Shown here piece after piece: positions 55,842 through 64,000 of a stretch of DNA of 64,000 nt. The notes under the pieces are model-generated. The model did not search any database. It was not told the origin of the DNA and worked only from the letters and a program-made list of their open reading frames with translations. The translations under genes and the position numbers were made by a program. Source of the stretch: CAYNEO01 sp964396245 (GTDB lineage Bacteria; Zixibacteria; MSB-5A5; GN15; FEB-12); NCBI GenBank assembly GCA_964396245.1, contig CAYNEO010000012.1, positions 1-64,000 on the forward strand. The letters run 5' to 3'. Positions within the stretch are counted from its first letter, which is position 1, and the number at the start of each line of letters is the position of its first letter.

Positions 55842-57779
55842 TCAGGAAACGCGGGAACGTGCGATACCGAGTGCCTTGAGGCGGGATTTTAGCGTCGAGG
55901 GGTGCATACCGAGGATTTCCGCCGCCCCGCCGCTGCCTCCAACCCGCCAGTTGCTGCTCTCCATCGCTCGCACGAGGTTACGGCGCTCCAGGTCCTGCAT
56001 CTGGGATACGGTCAGAATAGAGTTGGAACGGCCCGGCGATGCCGTTTGCATTGCGTCTGTGCCGTTACGACGGTCCGGAATCATCCTGAGGAAATTCAAA
56101 CGTCCGTCGCGAGAAGTGATTACCGCCCGCTCGATGACATTCTGGAGTTCGCGAATATTGCCGGGCCAATCGTAAGCCTCCAGCGTGTGAATGCACTGAT
56201 CCGACAACGGACGGATATGGCGGCCGTGGCGCTGGGCAAATTTGCGGGTAAATGCCGCCGCCAGAAGGGCGATATCCTCCACTCGCCGGCGCAGCGGCGG
56301 AATCTCGATTGGCACGACATTCAGCCGGTAGTAGAGATCCTCTCGGAATTCACCGTCCTTGACGGCTCGGTGAAGATCACGGTTGGTTGCCGCAAGGACC
56401 CGAACATCGACCTTGATCGTCTTTGAGCTTCCGACCGGTTCGAATTCTCCCTCCTGCAGAACGCGAAGGAGTTTCGGCTGAAGCTCTACCGGCAGTTCAC
56501 CGATTTCATCGAGAAAGATCGTGCCTCCGTCGGCCAGCGCAAACCGGCCGTCGTGCTTATGCGTGGCCCCGGTGAACGCGCCTTTTTCGTGTCCGAACAG
56601 CTCGCTTTCGATAAGCGTCTGGGGAATGGCCGCACAGTTTACTTTGACAAGTGGACGATCCTTGCGTCGACTCGAGGCATGAATAGCCCGCGCCAGCAAC
56701 TCCTTACCGGTACCCGTTTCACCCAGTAACAGGACGGTCGTATCGGTCTCGGCGACCTGACGTATTTCGCGCAGGACATGCAGCAGCGACTCGCTCCGCC
56801 CGACGATATCCTCGAAATTGTGCATCTCCCGGATTTCCTCGCGGAGATACTCGGCCTGGCTGGCCAGCGAGCGAATGGTTTCCTCGGCCTTGAGCCGTTC
56901 GTTGACATCGCGCAGGATAAGCGTGAAAAACGTGTCGCGGTGCATCTCGAACCGGGACAGCGTGGCTTCGGCCGGAAACTCGCCCGACTCAAAATTCCTG
57001 GCACGCAATCCCCCCGGTATCCAGAGGTACTGTCCGCCGCTGGGTCGCGAACCGAGTTCGCCGGCCAGCCTTGTCAGTTTTTCCATCGAATCACCGGACA
57101 GCATCTGCGAGAAATCTCTGCCTGCCGCCTTTTTGCTCGACACTCCAAAAATCTTTTCCGCCGCCGAGTTCAGACGGGTGACCCGTAAGTCGTGATCGAG
57201 TTCGATAATGGCATCCATCGCACTGTCGAGCAGCCGGCCCAGTTTCTCACGGCTGTCCCGCACTTCAGTTTCGGCGCGCAGCCGCTGAAGCTCAGCCGAG
57301 GCACGGTCTGCGAAGATGCGGAAGAGAGCCACCGCGTTCTCATCGACCGAAAGGGGCGCCCGGTCAAGCACCGCCAGATGCCCCAGGACACTGCCGGATA
57401 CGTCGAGAAGAGGCACCCCCATGTAGCTGACCGCGCCGATTCGCTGTACGTTCTCCACCTCCGGATACAGTTCCAGGACCTTATCCGGATAATGGACGAG
57501 TTCCGTATTCTCGATCACCTTCTGGCACGGGGTACCGGTGATTTCATGCTCATAGTCAGGGATAAACTCGCCGCCCAGCCAGAACGCCAGCGCCCGCAGC
57601 CGGTGCGTTTCCTCCAGATACTCGGTTACCCACGCCCCGTGAGTCCCAAGAACGTCGGCCAGGCTCCGAACGAGAGATGAAAAGAACTGCGTGCCGGTTT
57701 CGGTTGCGGTTCCCTGAAGGATTGCCCGCATGGCGGCGTTCTCATCGATATGACGCCTGTTCATCTGCAACTGCTCCAT
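55842..57779 (-). CDS. sigma-54-dependent activator with GAF and PAS domains
   Basis: About 645 residues from ATG 57779; a TTG start at 57824 would add 15. A GAF domain (about 15-180) and a PAS domain (about 185-310) precede an AAA+ domain with Walker A GETGTGKE, intact GAFTGA, Walker B GGTIFLDEIGELP, and a Fis-type helix-turn-helix at the end (GGAAEILGMHPSTLKSRLKA). It resembles FhlA-type sensors that detect small molecules through GAF. It lacks a receiver domain. Its target is most likely the mddA operon just downstream. Confidence 0.92.
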   Translation of the reverse strand: MEQLQMNRRHIDENAAMRAILQGTATETGTQFFSSLVRSLADVLGTHGAWVTEYLEETHRLRALAFWLGGEFIPDYEHEITGTPCQKVIENTELVHYPDKVLELYPEVENVQRIGAVSYMGVPLLDVSGSVLGHLAVLDRAPLSVDENAVALFRIFADRASAELQRLRAETEVRDSREKLGRLLDSAMDAIIELDHDLRVTRLNSAAEKIFGVSSKKAAGRDFSQMLSGDSMEKLTRLAGELGSRPSGGQYLWIPGGLRARNFESGEFPAEATLSRFEMHRDTFFTLILRDVNERLKAEETIRSLASQAEYLREEIREMHNFEDIVGRSESLLHVLREIRQVAETDTTVLLLGETGTGKELLARAIHASSRRKDRPLVKVNCAAIPQTLIESELFGHEKGAFTGATHKHDGRFALADGGTIFLDEIGELPVELQPKLLRVLQEGEFEPVGSSKTIKVDVRVLAATNRDLHRAVKDGEFREDLYYRLNVVPIEIPPLRRRVEDIALLAAAFTRKFAQRHGRHIRPLSDQCIHTLEAYDWPGNIRELQNVIERAVITSRDGRLNFLRMIPDRRNGTDAMQTASPGRSNSILTVSQMQDLERRNLVRAMESSNWRVGGSGGAAEILGMHPSTLKSRLKALGIARSRVS

Positions 57780-58155
57780 AATCTCTGCTTCAAGTTGACG
57801 GTCGACCTGACAGCCCGGCGTCAACCGTCGCCTTTTTCTACCTTATTGGCTTATCTTATTGTTCCATGATCCGGACCAAAGCCGCGCTCACGGCTTCTGC
57901 CGCAACCGGCTCGGTATTAACGTGCTGTCGGTCTAATGGAGGTGGCTGTCTGGAGATCCGGTCAATCAGTTGATCGGTGATTTTATATCACCGAATAATA
58001 TACGTAAGCGGACCCTGAAAAACAAGACCAAAATCATCCATGTAAGCCATTTAGCCGATACCGGTTCGCCGTCTATGTAACCTCCCGGAAAATACCTCGT
58101 ATATGGATATTGGTCTCTGCGTTGGAGCCCTCATGTTACAGTCAGGAATATAGTT
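57780..58155. other. divergent upstream region of activator and esterase genes
   Basis: No coding sequence is supported. The main feature is an 8-bp-arm inverted repeat at 57974-57994 (TCGGTGAT / ATCACCGA, loop TTTAT). A TTGATC overlaps its left side (57970-57975). No -24/-12 element was found here on either strand. Confidence 0.5.
57974..57994. promoter_or_regulatory. inverted repeat, possible operator
   Basis: Perfect 8-bp arms TCGGTGAT and ATCACCGA around TTTAT, in an AT-rich stretch between two divergent genes. The 21-base size suits a dimeric regulator. Confidence 0.45.
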
Positions 58156-59316
58156 ATGCGACCGGCGGTCTTTTCTTTTGCCTGTCTTGTTCTGGCAAAC
58201 CTGTTTCCGATGCTGTCCGTCAGTTCCGACACTGTCGACCAAAACGATATCGTCATCGGGACGCACCGCGTTATTCGTTCCGAGGTGCTTGATGAAGGCC
58301 GGACGCTCTCGATATATCTGCCGTACGGATACGATGAATCAAACGACAGGTACCCGGTGCTGTACCTGCTTGATGGTCACGTAACGGCCCGGTTGATGCT
58401 GGCGGCATCGACCATGGAGTTGCTCGATGCCGACGGAAAGATGCCGCAGATGATCATTGTCGGTATCGATGCCCCAAACGCTGCCAGGGACTATTTCCCG
58501 TTCGCGCTCGAAAATCGTCCGGAAAGCGGCCGGGCGGAGAAGTTCCTGAAGTTTATCGCGGACGAGTTAATTCCCTTTGTCGACAGCTCGTTTCGTACGC
58601 ACCCCTATCGCGTTCTCTGCGGTTTCTCCAATTCCGGTTTGTTCACCCTGTATGCCACGTTGTCCCGACCGGACGTCTTTCAGGGCAGTATCGCGGCCAG
58701 CCCCACCGTTGGGTGGTCAACCGAATTCATCCTGTCCATGGCCGATACCGCATTTCGAACGAGTAGCTTCTCCCACTGCCGTTTGTACATAAACTACGCT
58801 ACCGATGACCTCGAGCGGCTGGTGACTGAGGCCGCACCGAAGCTGCAAGAGTCTTTGGCTGGCAGGGCGCCCGTGAACCTCGCGTGGACCATTGAGAAAC
58901 TGGAAGGGGCCGGACACGTCCCGTATCTGAGCATGCACAACGGGCTGTCGTTTGTGTTCGAGGGCTGGCGGTTTCCGGCCGAGCGCATAATCGAATTGGG
59001 ACTGAACGGCGTAAAGGCGCATTACAGCCGCCTTACCGAGCAGTACGGTTTTCCGGTGAAGATCCCCTCTGCAATACTGTTTGAGCTGGGCCGGCAGTAC
59101 CTGAGAGACAGCAGCTTCGTTGACGCCATTCCGGTCTTTCAGGCATACGTCGAAGCTTACCCGCGGTCGGTCAGGGGGCATTACCTGCTCGGAGAATCAC
59201 TGCTGCAAAACGGCGACCTCAATCAGGCCCTGGAGTATTTCAAGAAGGCGTTGGAAATAGAACCGACCTTTGCTCCTGCAAAGCGCCGTCTGGAATCAAT
59301 GGCCTCCGGCAACTGA
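58156..59316 (+). CDS. secreted esterase (EsxA/Fes-like fold) with C-terminal TPR
   Basis: A 386-residue protein. A signal peptide (VFSFACLVLANLFPMLSVSS) is followed by an esterase domain of the putative esterase/IroE type (about 35-280): RTLSIYLPYGYDES, VLYLLDGH, nucleophile GFSNSG (about S157) and His in GAGHVPYLS. Residues about 310-386 contain two TPR units (LGRQYLRDSSFVDAIPVFQA and LLGESLLQNGDLNQALEYF). Substrates of related enzymes include acyl or siderophore esters; not resolved here. AGGAA precedes the ATG. Confidence 0.85.
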   Translation: MRPAVFSFACLVLANLFPMLSVSSDTVDQNDIVIGTHRVIRSEVLDEGRTLSIYLPYGYDESNDRYPVLYLLDGHVTARLMLAASTMELLDADGKMPQMIIVGIDAPNAARDYFPFALENRPESGRAEKFLKFIADELIPFVDSSFRTHPYRVLCGFSNSGLFTLYATLSRPDVFQGSIAASPTVGWSTEFILSMADTAFRTSSFSHCRLYINYATDDLERLVTEAAPKLQESLAGRAPVNLAWTIEKLEGAGHVPYLSMHNGLSFVFEGWRFPAERIIELGLNGVKAHYSRLTEQYGFPVKIPSAILFELGRQYLRDSSFVDAIPVFQAYVEAYPRSVRGHYLLGESLLQNGDLNQALEYFKKALEIEPTFAPAKRRLESMASGN

Positions 59317-59340
59317 CGCTTGTCAGTGACTTCCCCTGGG

Positions 59341-60651
59341 TCACCAGACCCGCTTTCCGGTGGCCTGATCGAGTTGGCTCAGGCTCATGGTGTACTTGTA
59401 GAGCGCTTTCAGGTGCACCAGGCGCGCCTGGGCCAGTGCCGTCTGCGCGTCGAGCACATCGAGATTGGTCACCACGCCGGCATCGTATTGTGATTGCGCC
59501 AGCGTAACGGCCCGTTCGGCCTGCCGCACCTGGATCTCCGAGTTGCTGATCTTGTCGACACTGGAATTAACCGCCGCCGTAGCCTGAGATACCTCGGCAT
59601 CGACCTGCCGCTCGATATCCGCCACATGTTCTTGCGCCACCCTGACATCGGCGTCGGCGGCGGACGTCCTGTGACGTGTCTGAAAACCGTTGAATATGGG
59701 AATCTGCAACTCCAGCCCGGCCGTATAGTTCGCTTTGAGACGGTTCAGATTCGGGATATAACCGTTCTTGAACCCGGATGTAAACGTCACGTCCAGGGAC
59801 GGCCGGAACCCGAGCGATGTCAGACGGACCCGTGACTCAGCCGCCGTGACCGCGTCGCGGGCGGCGATAAGCTCCGGCCGCTGTTCCATCGCGGCCCGCC
59901 GGAGCGAATCCGGCGTGAGAGTAACGGTCGCCCTTTCAAATGTTCCCTTGAGCATGACCGGCTGCTGAGGCGACATGCCCGCCAACCGCCGGAACACAAT
60001 CTCCTGCTCGTCCAGGCTCGTCTTTGCGTCGATCAGTTGATCCCGCGCCTCCGCGATGCGCACCTGTGTCGTGAGCACTTCGAAATCGGTAGCCGTCCCG
60101 GCTTCGACCTTCTTGCGGGTTACATCGAGATGTTCGTTCAGAGCCGTAATCTGATCCTCAATAACCGCTATCGACTGGTGCAGGATAAGGATGGTGTTGA
60201 ACACGGCCACCGTCCGGTACGCCAGGCTGGACTTCACAAGGTCAATCCGGTCGCCGACCGCCTTTTGCTCCGCTTCGGCGGCTCGCACCGATGCGCTTCG
60301 CTCCCCGAAATCGTATACCGTCTGACGAAGTTGCAGGTGGGCGTCATAATTGTTTGCCGGAAACAGTTCGAACGTCTCGCCGGGACCGACGGTGATGGTC
60401 TCTACCGGTCCCAGCCTGCTGTAAAGTCCCAGTACCGAGATGTCAGGATAGTAGTAGCTTTTTTTGACCTCGACATTGGCCTGGCTGGCCCGTAACTGCT
60501 GTTCAGCCTGCTTGACCGCCGGCTGATTGGACACGGCCATCTGCACTGCCTGCTCAACCGTGAGAGAATCCTCGGCCCGGGCGCAGAATGGGACGAGGCT
60601 CGTGACGAAGACCAGGAATGTCAATGTGGTCAGTTGTTTCAGCCGTATCAT
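59341..60651 (-). CDS. TolC-family outer-membrane efflux channel
   Basis: A 436-residue protein with a signal peptide (LVFVTSLVPFCARA) and two long helical repeats of the outer-membrane efflux fold (about 30-225 and 230-435). Conserved parts include VQMAVSNQPAVKQAEQQL and VRQAERAVTLAQSQYDAGV. It trimerises into a channel across periplasm and outer membrane. ATGA overlap with the EmrB-like gene shows it works with that pump; it may also serve MacAB. Confidence 0.92.
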   Translation of the reverse strand: MIRLKQLTTLTFLVFVTSLVPFCARAEDSLTVEQAVQMAVSNQPAVKQAEQQLRASQANVEVKKSYYYPDISVLGLYSRLGPVETITVGPGETFELFPANNYDAHLQLRQTVYDFGERSASVRAAEAEQKAVGDRIDLVKSSLAYRTVAVFNTILILHQSIAVIEDQITALNEHLDVTRKKVEAGTATDFEVLTTQVRIAEARDQLIDAKTSLDEQEIVFRRLAGMSPQQPVMLKGTFERATVTLTPDSLRRAAMEQRPELIAARDAVTAAESRVRLTSLGFRPSLDVTFTSGFKNGYIPNLNRLKANYTAGLELQIPIFNGFQTRHRTSAADADVRVAQEHVADIERQVDAEVSQATAAVNSSVDKISNSEIQVRQAERAVTLAQSQYDAGVVTNLDVLDAQTALAQARLVHLKALYKYTMSLSQLDQATGKRVW

Positions 60652-62303
60652 GTCTTCTGTCCTTTTTCGGTTGCTGGTGGTGCGGAAGCAGCGGCAGCTC
60701 TCAGACGGGCTTCTTTCATGTGGCGCGTCCTGAGAAACAGAATAGGGATCGCACCCACAAAGATTATCACCGCCGCGATAAGGAATACATCGTCCACAGC
60801 GCTTATGAATGCCTGCTCGTTAATGAACATGACAAGCAGCGCCTTTGCCCGCGCGAGACCATCGGCAAGCGTTCCCCCGACTCTGTCAATCGCGACGTGC
60901 TGCAATTTCATTATCGTCAGCTTGTATATCGCCGAACCGGTATTCATCTGCTGGCCGTAGATGTCGGTATGGTAGATCGTCTTGCGGGTGAGGATGGTGC
61001 CGAACAGCGCGACCCCGAAACTCCCGCCGATCTGGCGAATGACGTTGAAGAGCCCCGACGCCTGTGCCATCTTGCGATTACTGATTTCGGAAATGGCCAG
61101 CGTGGTGAGGGGGGCGAATAAAATGCCAAGGGCAATACCACGAATGTAAAGCGGAAGCATGATCTGGCTCTTCTCGGAGAGGAACGAGAGGTAGCTGAAT
61201 TCGTACAGCGTCCAGCCCATCAACACCATGCCGATAAACGCCGGTATCTTGGGACTGAAACGGTCGGAAAACAGGCCCGCCAACGGCGCCGCCAATCCCT
61301 GGATGAATCCGACCGGCAGAAACATGAGACCGGCCTGAAGAGGCGTATAACCGAGCGAGTCCTGCAGATAAATGGGCAGGAGAAACACGCTACCGAACAT
61401 GCCGACGCCGAACAGGAAAAGCACGACATTGCTGAGCGCGAAATTGAAATTCCTGAACAGGCTCAGTTCAATTAGCGGGTTATCAACGCTGAATTCAGTG
61501 ACGAGGAAAAACACCAGACCGATCGCCGAGAGGGCAAAACAGGTGAGAATAAACGTTGACGTCCACCCGCCGGTATTCCAGGCCGAGTTGCCGCTGGCAA
61601 GAGCGAGCAGAAGCGAAGTCAAAAACGTGGTGAGAGATATGAAACCGATCAAATCAAACGGCCGACGGGTTTCCGATTTCAGTTCCCTGAGAACGATAAA
61701 CAGAATGAATAGCGCGAAAATACCGATCGGGACGTTGACGTCGAATATTGTCCGCCAGGAATACTTGTCGATAAGATAACCCCCAAGGGTTGGACCGAGC
61801 GACACCGATGCCGAGGCGGCGACCGTCCAGAACCCGAGCGCAATGCCGCGTTTTTCCGGCGGAAATTCACGGGTCAGAATTGCCAGGCCGATTGGCATCA
61901 GCAGCCCTGCGCCGCTGCCCTGAAGCACCCGGAAAGCGATCAGGATCTCGAAACTCGACGCCAGGCTGCACAGAAACGAGCCAAATGTGAAGAGAATCAG
62001 GCCGAACAAAAAAACCCGTTTATGTCCGAGGTTATCGGCCAGCCACCCCGAAGTCGGCAACATCACGCCAAACACGAGCAGGTAAGCCGTTAGCACCCAT
62101 TCTATCCGGTCGACCGATACTCCAAAAAAAGCCATCAGTTTCGACAGGGCCACATTCACGACCGTGGCGTCGAGCACCGCCATGAAAGTGGCAATCATCA
62201 CCGACGACAGCACCAGCCATTTGTATTTCGGGTTTTCGGGCCTGAGAATGGGGAACTGCTCGAGCAGCAAATCGCGAGACTTCAGTCGACTTATGACAGA
62301 CAC
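60648..62303 (-). CDS. emrB: EmrB-like MFS drug exporter (DHA2, 14 helices)
   Basis: A 551-residue protein with GTG start at 62303 and about 14 transmembrane helices. Motifs of the DHA2 group: LDATVVNVAL in helix 1, GWLADNLGHKRVFL after helix 2 and LQGSGAGLLMPIGLAIL. It exports hydrophobic compounds in exchange for protons with its EmrA-like and TolC-like partners. The C-terminal tail after the last helix is basic (RTRHMKEARLRAAAAS). Confidence 0.93.
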   Translation of the reverse strand: MSVISRLKSRDLLLEQFPILRPENPKYKWLVLSSVMIATFMAVLDATVVNVALSKLMAFFGVSVDRIEWVLTAYLLVFGVMLPTSGWLADNLGHKRVFLFGLILFTFGSFLCSLASSFEILIAFRVLQGSGAGLLMPIGLAILTREFPPEKRGIALGFWTVAASASVSLGPTLGGYLIDKYSWRTIFDVNVPIGIFALFILFIVLRELKSETRRPFDLIGFISLTTFLTSLLLALASGNSAWNTGGWTSTFILTCFALSAIGLVFFLVTEFSVDNPLIELSLFRNFNFALSNVVLFLFGVGMFGSVFLLPIYLQDSLGYTPLQAGLMFLPVGFIQGLAAPLAGLFSDRFSPKIPAFIGMVLMGWTLYEFSYLSFLSEKSQIMLPLYIRGIALGILFAPLTTLAISEISNRKMAQASGLFNVIRQIGGSFGVALFGTILTRKTIYHTDIYGQQMNTGSAIYKLTIMKLQHVAIDRVGGTLADGLARAKALLVMFINEQAFISAVDDVFLIAAVIIFVGAIPILFLRTRHMKEARLRAAAASAPPATEKGQKT

Positions 62304-62313
62304 GGCGTCACCT

Positions 62314-63279
62314 TCACCTCGTTCCCGGACGGATATTGACCGTCACCGACATTCCGGGAAGCAGTGACGGGCCGCTGCTGTGGGCGGCCGGCAGGCTGTC
62401 GAGAGATATCCGGACAGGTACCCGCTGTGTCACCTTGGTGAAGTTGCCGGAGGCATTGTTCGGCGGAATGAGCGAAAACTGGGAGGCGGCCGCGGAGCCA
62501 AAAAGAATCACTTTGCCGGCGAATTCTCTCCCGGGGTACGCATCCACGGAGATGCTCACCGAATCCCCCAGCGCGATCTTGCGTATCTTGGTTTCTTCGA
62601 AGTTGGCTGTTATCCAGACATCCTGGAGGTTATAGATGGTGTAGATCGGTTGGGCGGGCTGAACGACGTCGCCCGGCATAACCCATTTCTTGGCGACCAC
62701 TCCCGGGGACGGGGCCTGAATCCGCGCATTCTGCAATTGCGTTTCGATGACGTCCAATTGCGCCTGCGATGACTTGACCTGGTCCCGGGCTATCTGGTAC
62801 TGCGCCTTGGCGGCTTCGAGGGCCTTGCCGGCGTGGTCAAATCGCTCCTGCGTTATTACTCCGCTTTTGAACTGTATCTGGGCGCGGTTGTAGTCGTCCT
62901 GCGCTTTGTCCAGGTTGACTTTCGCCAGCGGCACATTGGCCTTCACGTATTGAAGCGCCGCTTCTGCCTGCGCCTTCTGGGCCAGAAGGTCACTGTCATC
63001 AAGTTGAACGAGTAGCTGACCCCGGGAAACAGAATCGCCGTCATCTACCGCGAGCATGACAATGCGCCCGGAAATTTTCGAACTGACAGTCACCGGATTG
63101 GCATCGATGAAGGCGTCGTCGGTCGATACCACTCCTCTCAAAAAGAAAAACCAGTAGCCGAATACAATAGCTGCGACTATGAGGAGGATAAAGGCGACGA
63201 TTATGTATCTTCTGGCCCGCTTTGATTTTTTCGGTTTGCCTTCGGTTTCGTTCACGTGTTGTTCTTCTGTGACAGGCAT
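62314..63279 (-). CDS. emrA: EmrA/HlyD-family adaptor
   Basis: A 321-residue protein. A short cytoplasmic N-terminus, one membrane helix (IIVAFILLIVAAIVFGYWFF), two lipoyl halves (FIDANPVTVSSKISGRI and RIQAPSPGVVAKKWVMPGD) around a helical hairpin (about 100-190), then a barrel (VWITANFEETKIRKIALGDS). It bridges EmrB to the TolC-family channel. It is the first gene of the operon. No dedicated MarR or TetR regulator is adjacent. Confidence 0.93.
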   Translation of the reverse strand: MPVTEEQHVNETEGKPKKSKRARRYIIVAFILLIVAAIVFGYWFFFLRGVVSTDDAFIDANPVTVSSKISGRIVMLAVDDGDSVSRGQLLVQLDDSDLLAQKAQAEAALQYVKANVPLAKVNLDKAQDDYNRAQIQFKSGVITQERFDHAGKALEAAKAQYQIARDQVKSSQAQLDVIETQLQNARIQAPSPGVVAKKWVMPGDVVQPAQPIYTIYNLQDVWITANFEETKIRKIALGDSVSISVDAYPGREFAGKVILFGSAAASQFSLIPPNNASGNFTKVTQRVPVRISLDSLPAAHSSGPSLLPGMSVTVNIRPGTR

Positions 63280-63679
63280 AAAGTTTTTGAGTGCCTATAT
63301 ATGCAACAACTCATCGCCTGTCACGCGAAAAATGGACAAGCGGCTATCTGTATCACTATTACTTCTTCGTGTAAAACGATTACCCGGGGCCGGCAGTTCC
63401 GCCAGTGTGCGCCGGACTGCCGGTCATCCGGCCGGCCGGCATTACCCGATAGGTACCCTATCCATCATGGCGACACCAGCTTATGCGGGGGGCATTCGCC
63501 GGCCGGAAAGTGGTGAAACGGATCAAGGGTACCGCTGAGTGCGAGGAATTTGTGCGCACATCCACCGTGTGTACTGAACCGAAAGTGGGCTTGATCGGTC
63601 GTCTGAAACAGGTTATTTTCTTGTGTTGGGATTTTCACTGGCCAATCGTTCGGCGGCAATCACAAAACAGGAGACATAT
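63280..63679. other. divergent upstream region of the emrAB operon and the last hydrolase gene
   Basis: A gap of 400 bases. It has the probable emrA promoter at 63296-63324, a GC-rich self-complementary stretch CCGGCCGGCCGG near 63429-63440, and no supported gene. Short open frames in it show no family features or ribosome sites. Confidence 0.5.
63296..63324 (-). promoter_or_regulatory. possible sigma-70 promoter of the efflux operon
   Basis: GTGACA (63319-63324) and TATATA (63296-63301) on the minus strand with a 17-base spacer. It would start transcription only about 10 bases before ATG 63279, so the mRNA leader would be very short. Confidence 0.45.
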
Positions 63680-64000
63680 ATGAGATCTCACGAGTCGGAT
63701 TTCCAAAACGAAGCTGATCAACCAGCGGTCAATTCTTTCTGCCTGTTTGCAATGGTCCTGACGGTATTTCTGGTGTTTGCGCTCGCGTGTTTTTCGTGCT
63801 CGGATAAGACCGATTCGAACGAGCCCGCCGCCCTGCAGACCCACGCGGACAGTGTCCCGTCGTCGGATGGCGTCATGATTCATTACGATGTCACCGGAGA
63901 TGGTGATCTGCCGCTGGTTCTCGTCCATGGCTGGGGAGCCGACCGAAGCTATTGGGACGACCAGAGGAGCGATCTCGCGCGCGACTACCGGGTGATAACG
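63680..64000 (+). CDS. lipoprotein-like alpha/beta hydrolase, cut by the window end
   Basis: ATG 63680 with AGGAGA upstream; 107 codons are visible and the frame is open at the edge. A hydrophobic leader (FCLFAMVLTVFLVFALAC) ends in cysteines (ALAC, FSC), then a linker (SNEPAALQTHADSVPSS). The alpha/beta hydrolase start follows (LVLVHGWGADRSYWDD, the oxyanion-hole motif HGWG). The leader and linker resemble residues 33-67 of the protein at 8965-9498 (both have AALQT.ADSVPS and FSCS/LSCS). The nucleophile lies beyond the window. Confidence 0.82.
   Translation, partial: MRSHESDFQNEADQPAVNSFCLFAMVLTVFLVFALACFSCSDKTDSNEPAALQTHADSVPSSDGVMIHYDVTGDGDLPLVLVHGWGADRSYWDDQRSDLARDYRVIT

Overview
Origin. 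The window is moderately GC-rich (roughly mid-50s percent by eye) and gene-dense, with short intergenic gaps. It looks like chromosome from an anaerobic or facultative Gram-negative bacterium of the FCB superphylum. A candidate phylum such as Zixibacteria is my best guess, but this is inference. The clues are a C-terminal YPNPFN/FlgD-type sorting domain (36.8 kb), a Ser/Thr kinase-TolB-TPR protein, outer-membrane efflux systems (TolC, MacAB), oxygen-sensitive glycyl radical chemistry, and a Dsr/Hmc-type membrane redox complex. No tRNA, rRNA, CRISPR array, phage or transposase was seen.

Layout. 0.2-3.4 kb: a NarL-type regulator with an altered receiver, an ECF-type sigma factor and a cobalamin-binding radical SAM protein. 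3.5-9.5 kb: an RRM protein, a Na+-efflux-type ABC exporter, a secreted protein, a broken FG-GAP gene, a DinB protein and two DUF4242 paralogues, one carrying a lipoprotein-like leader. 9.8-15.8 kb: two tandem Ku proteins, a membrane metallophosphoesterase, an SDR and a secreted transglutaminase-like protein.

15.8-26.8 kb is the most interesting block. All genes are on the minus strand. A sigma-54 activator with a cysteine-bearing PAS domain is followed by three regularly spaced palindromes and a -24/-12 promoter. Next come a NifX-like protein, a DsrK/HmcF-like Fe-S protein, a NarI/DsrM-like cytochrome b, a DsrO-like ferredoxin, and an NrfD membrane subunit fused to a six-heme cytochrome c. 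Overlapping the end of the cytochrome gene is a histidine kinase with two cysteine-bearing PAS domains, then two receiver proteins, and after a gap CheY and CheC. I read this as a self-regulating redox module.

27-34 kb: a DUF2089/SHOCT-like three-gene operon, an SLC12-type transporter, and a glycyl radical enzyme that closely resembles trans-4-hydroxy-L-proline dehydratase (HypD) with an unusually small activase. 34-45 kb: a Ser/Thr kinase-TPR gene interrupted by an in-frame UGA, a small secreted sorting-domain protein, a methyltransferase, a P3A-type H+-ATPase and a MacAB efflux operon with a Spy-like protein. 45-54 kb: a GH63-like glycosidase, a VOC protein, a BlaI/BlaR-type pair with two identical operators, an ADP-ribosylglycohydrolase, a DUF1444 protein, pirin and an alpha/beta hydrolase.

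53-58 kb repeats the 25 kb architecture: a GAF-PAS sigma-54 activator, then repeated CGAAATCTCG boxes, then a -24/-12 promoter, then an operon with a membrane protein, a probable methanethiol S-methyltransferase (MddA) and a hydrolase. 58-64 kb: an esterase-TPR protein, an EmrA-EmrB-TolC efflux operon, and the start of a lipoprotein-like alpha/beta hydrolase cut by the window edge. The leader of that last gene is related to the DUF4242 leader at 9.4 kb.
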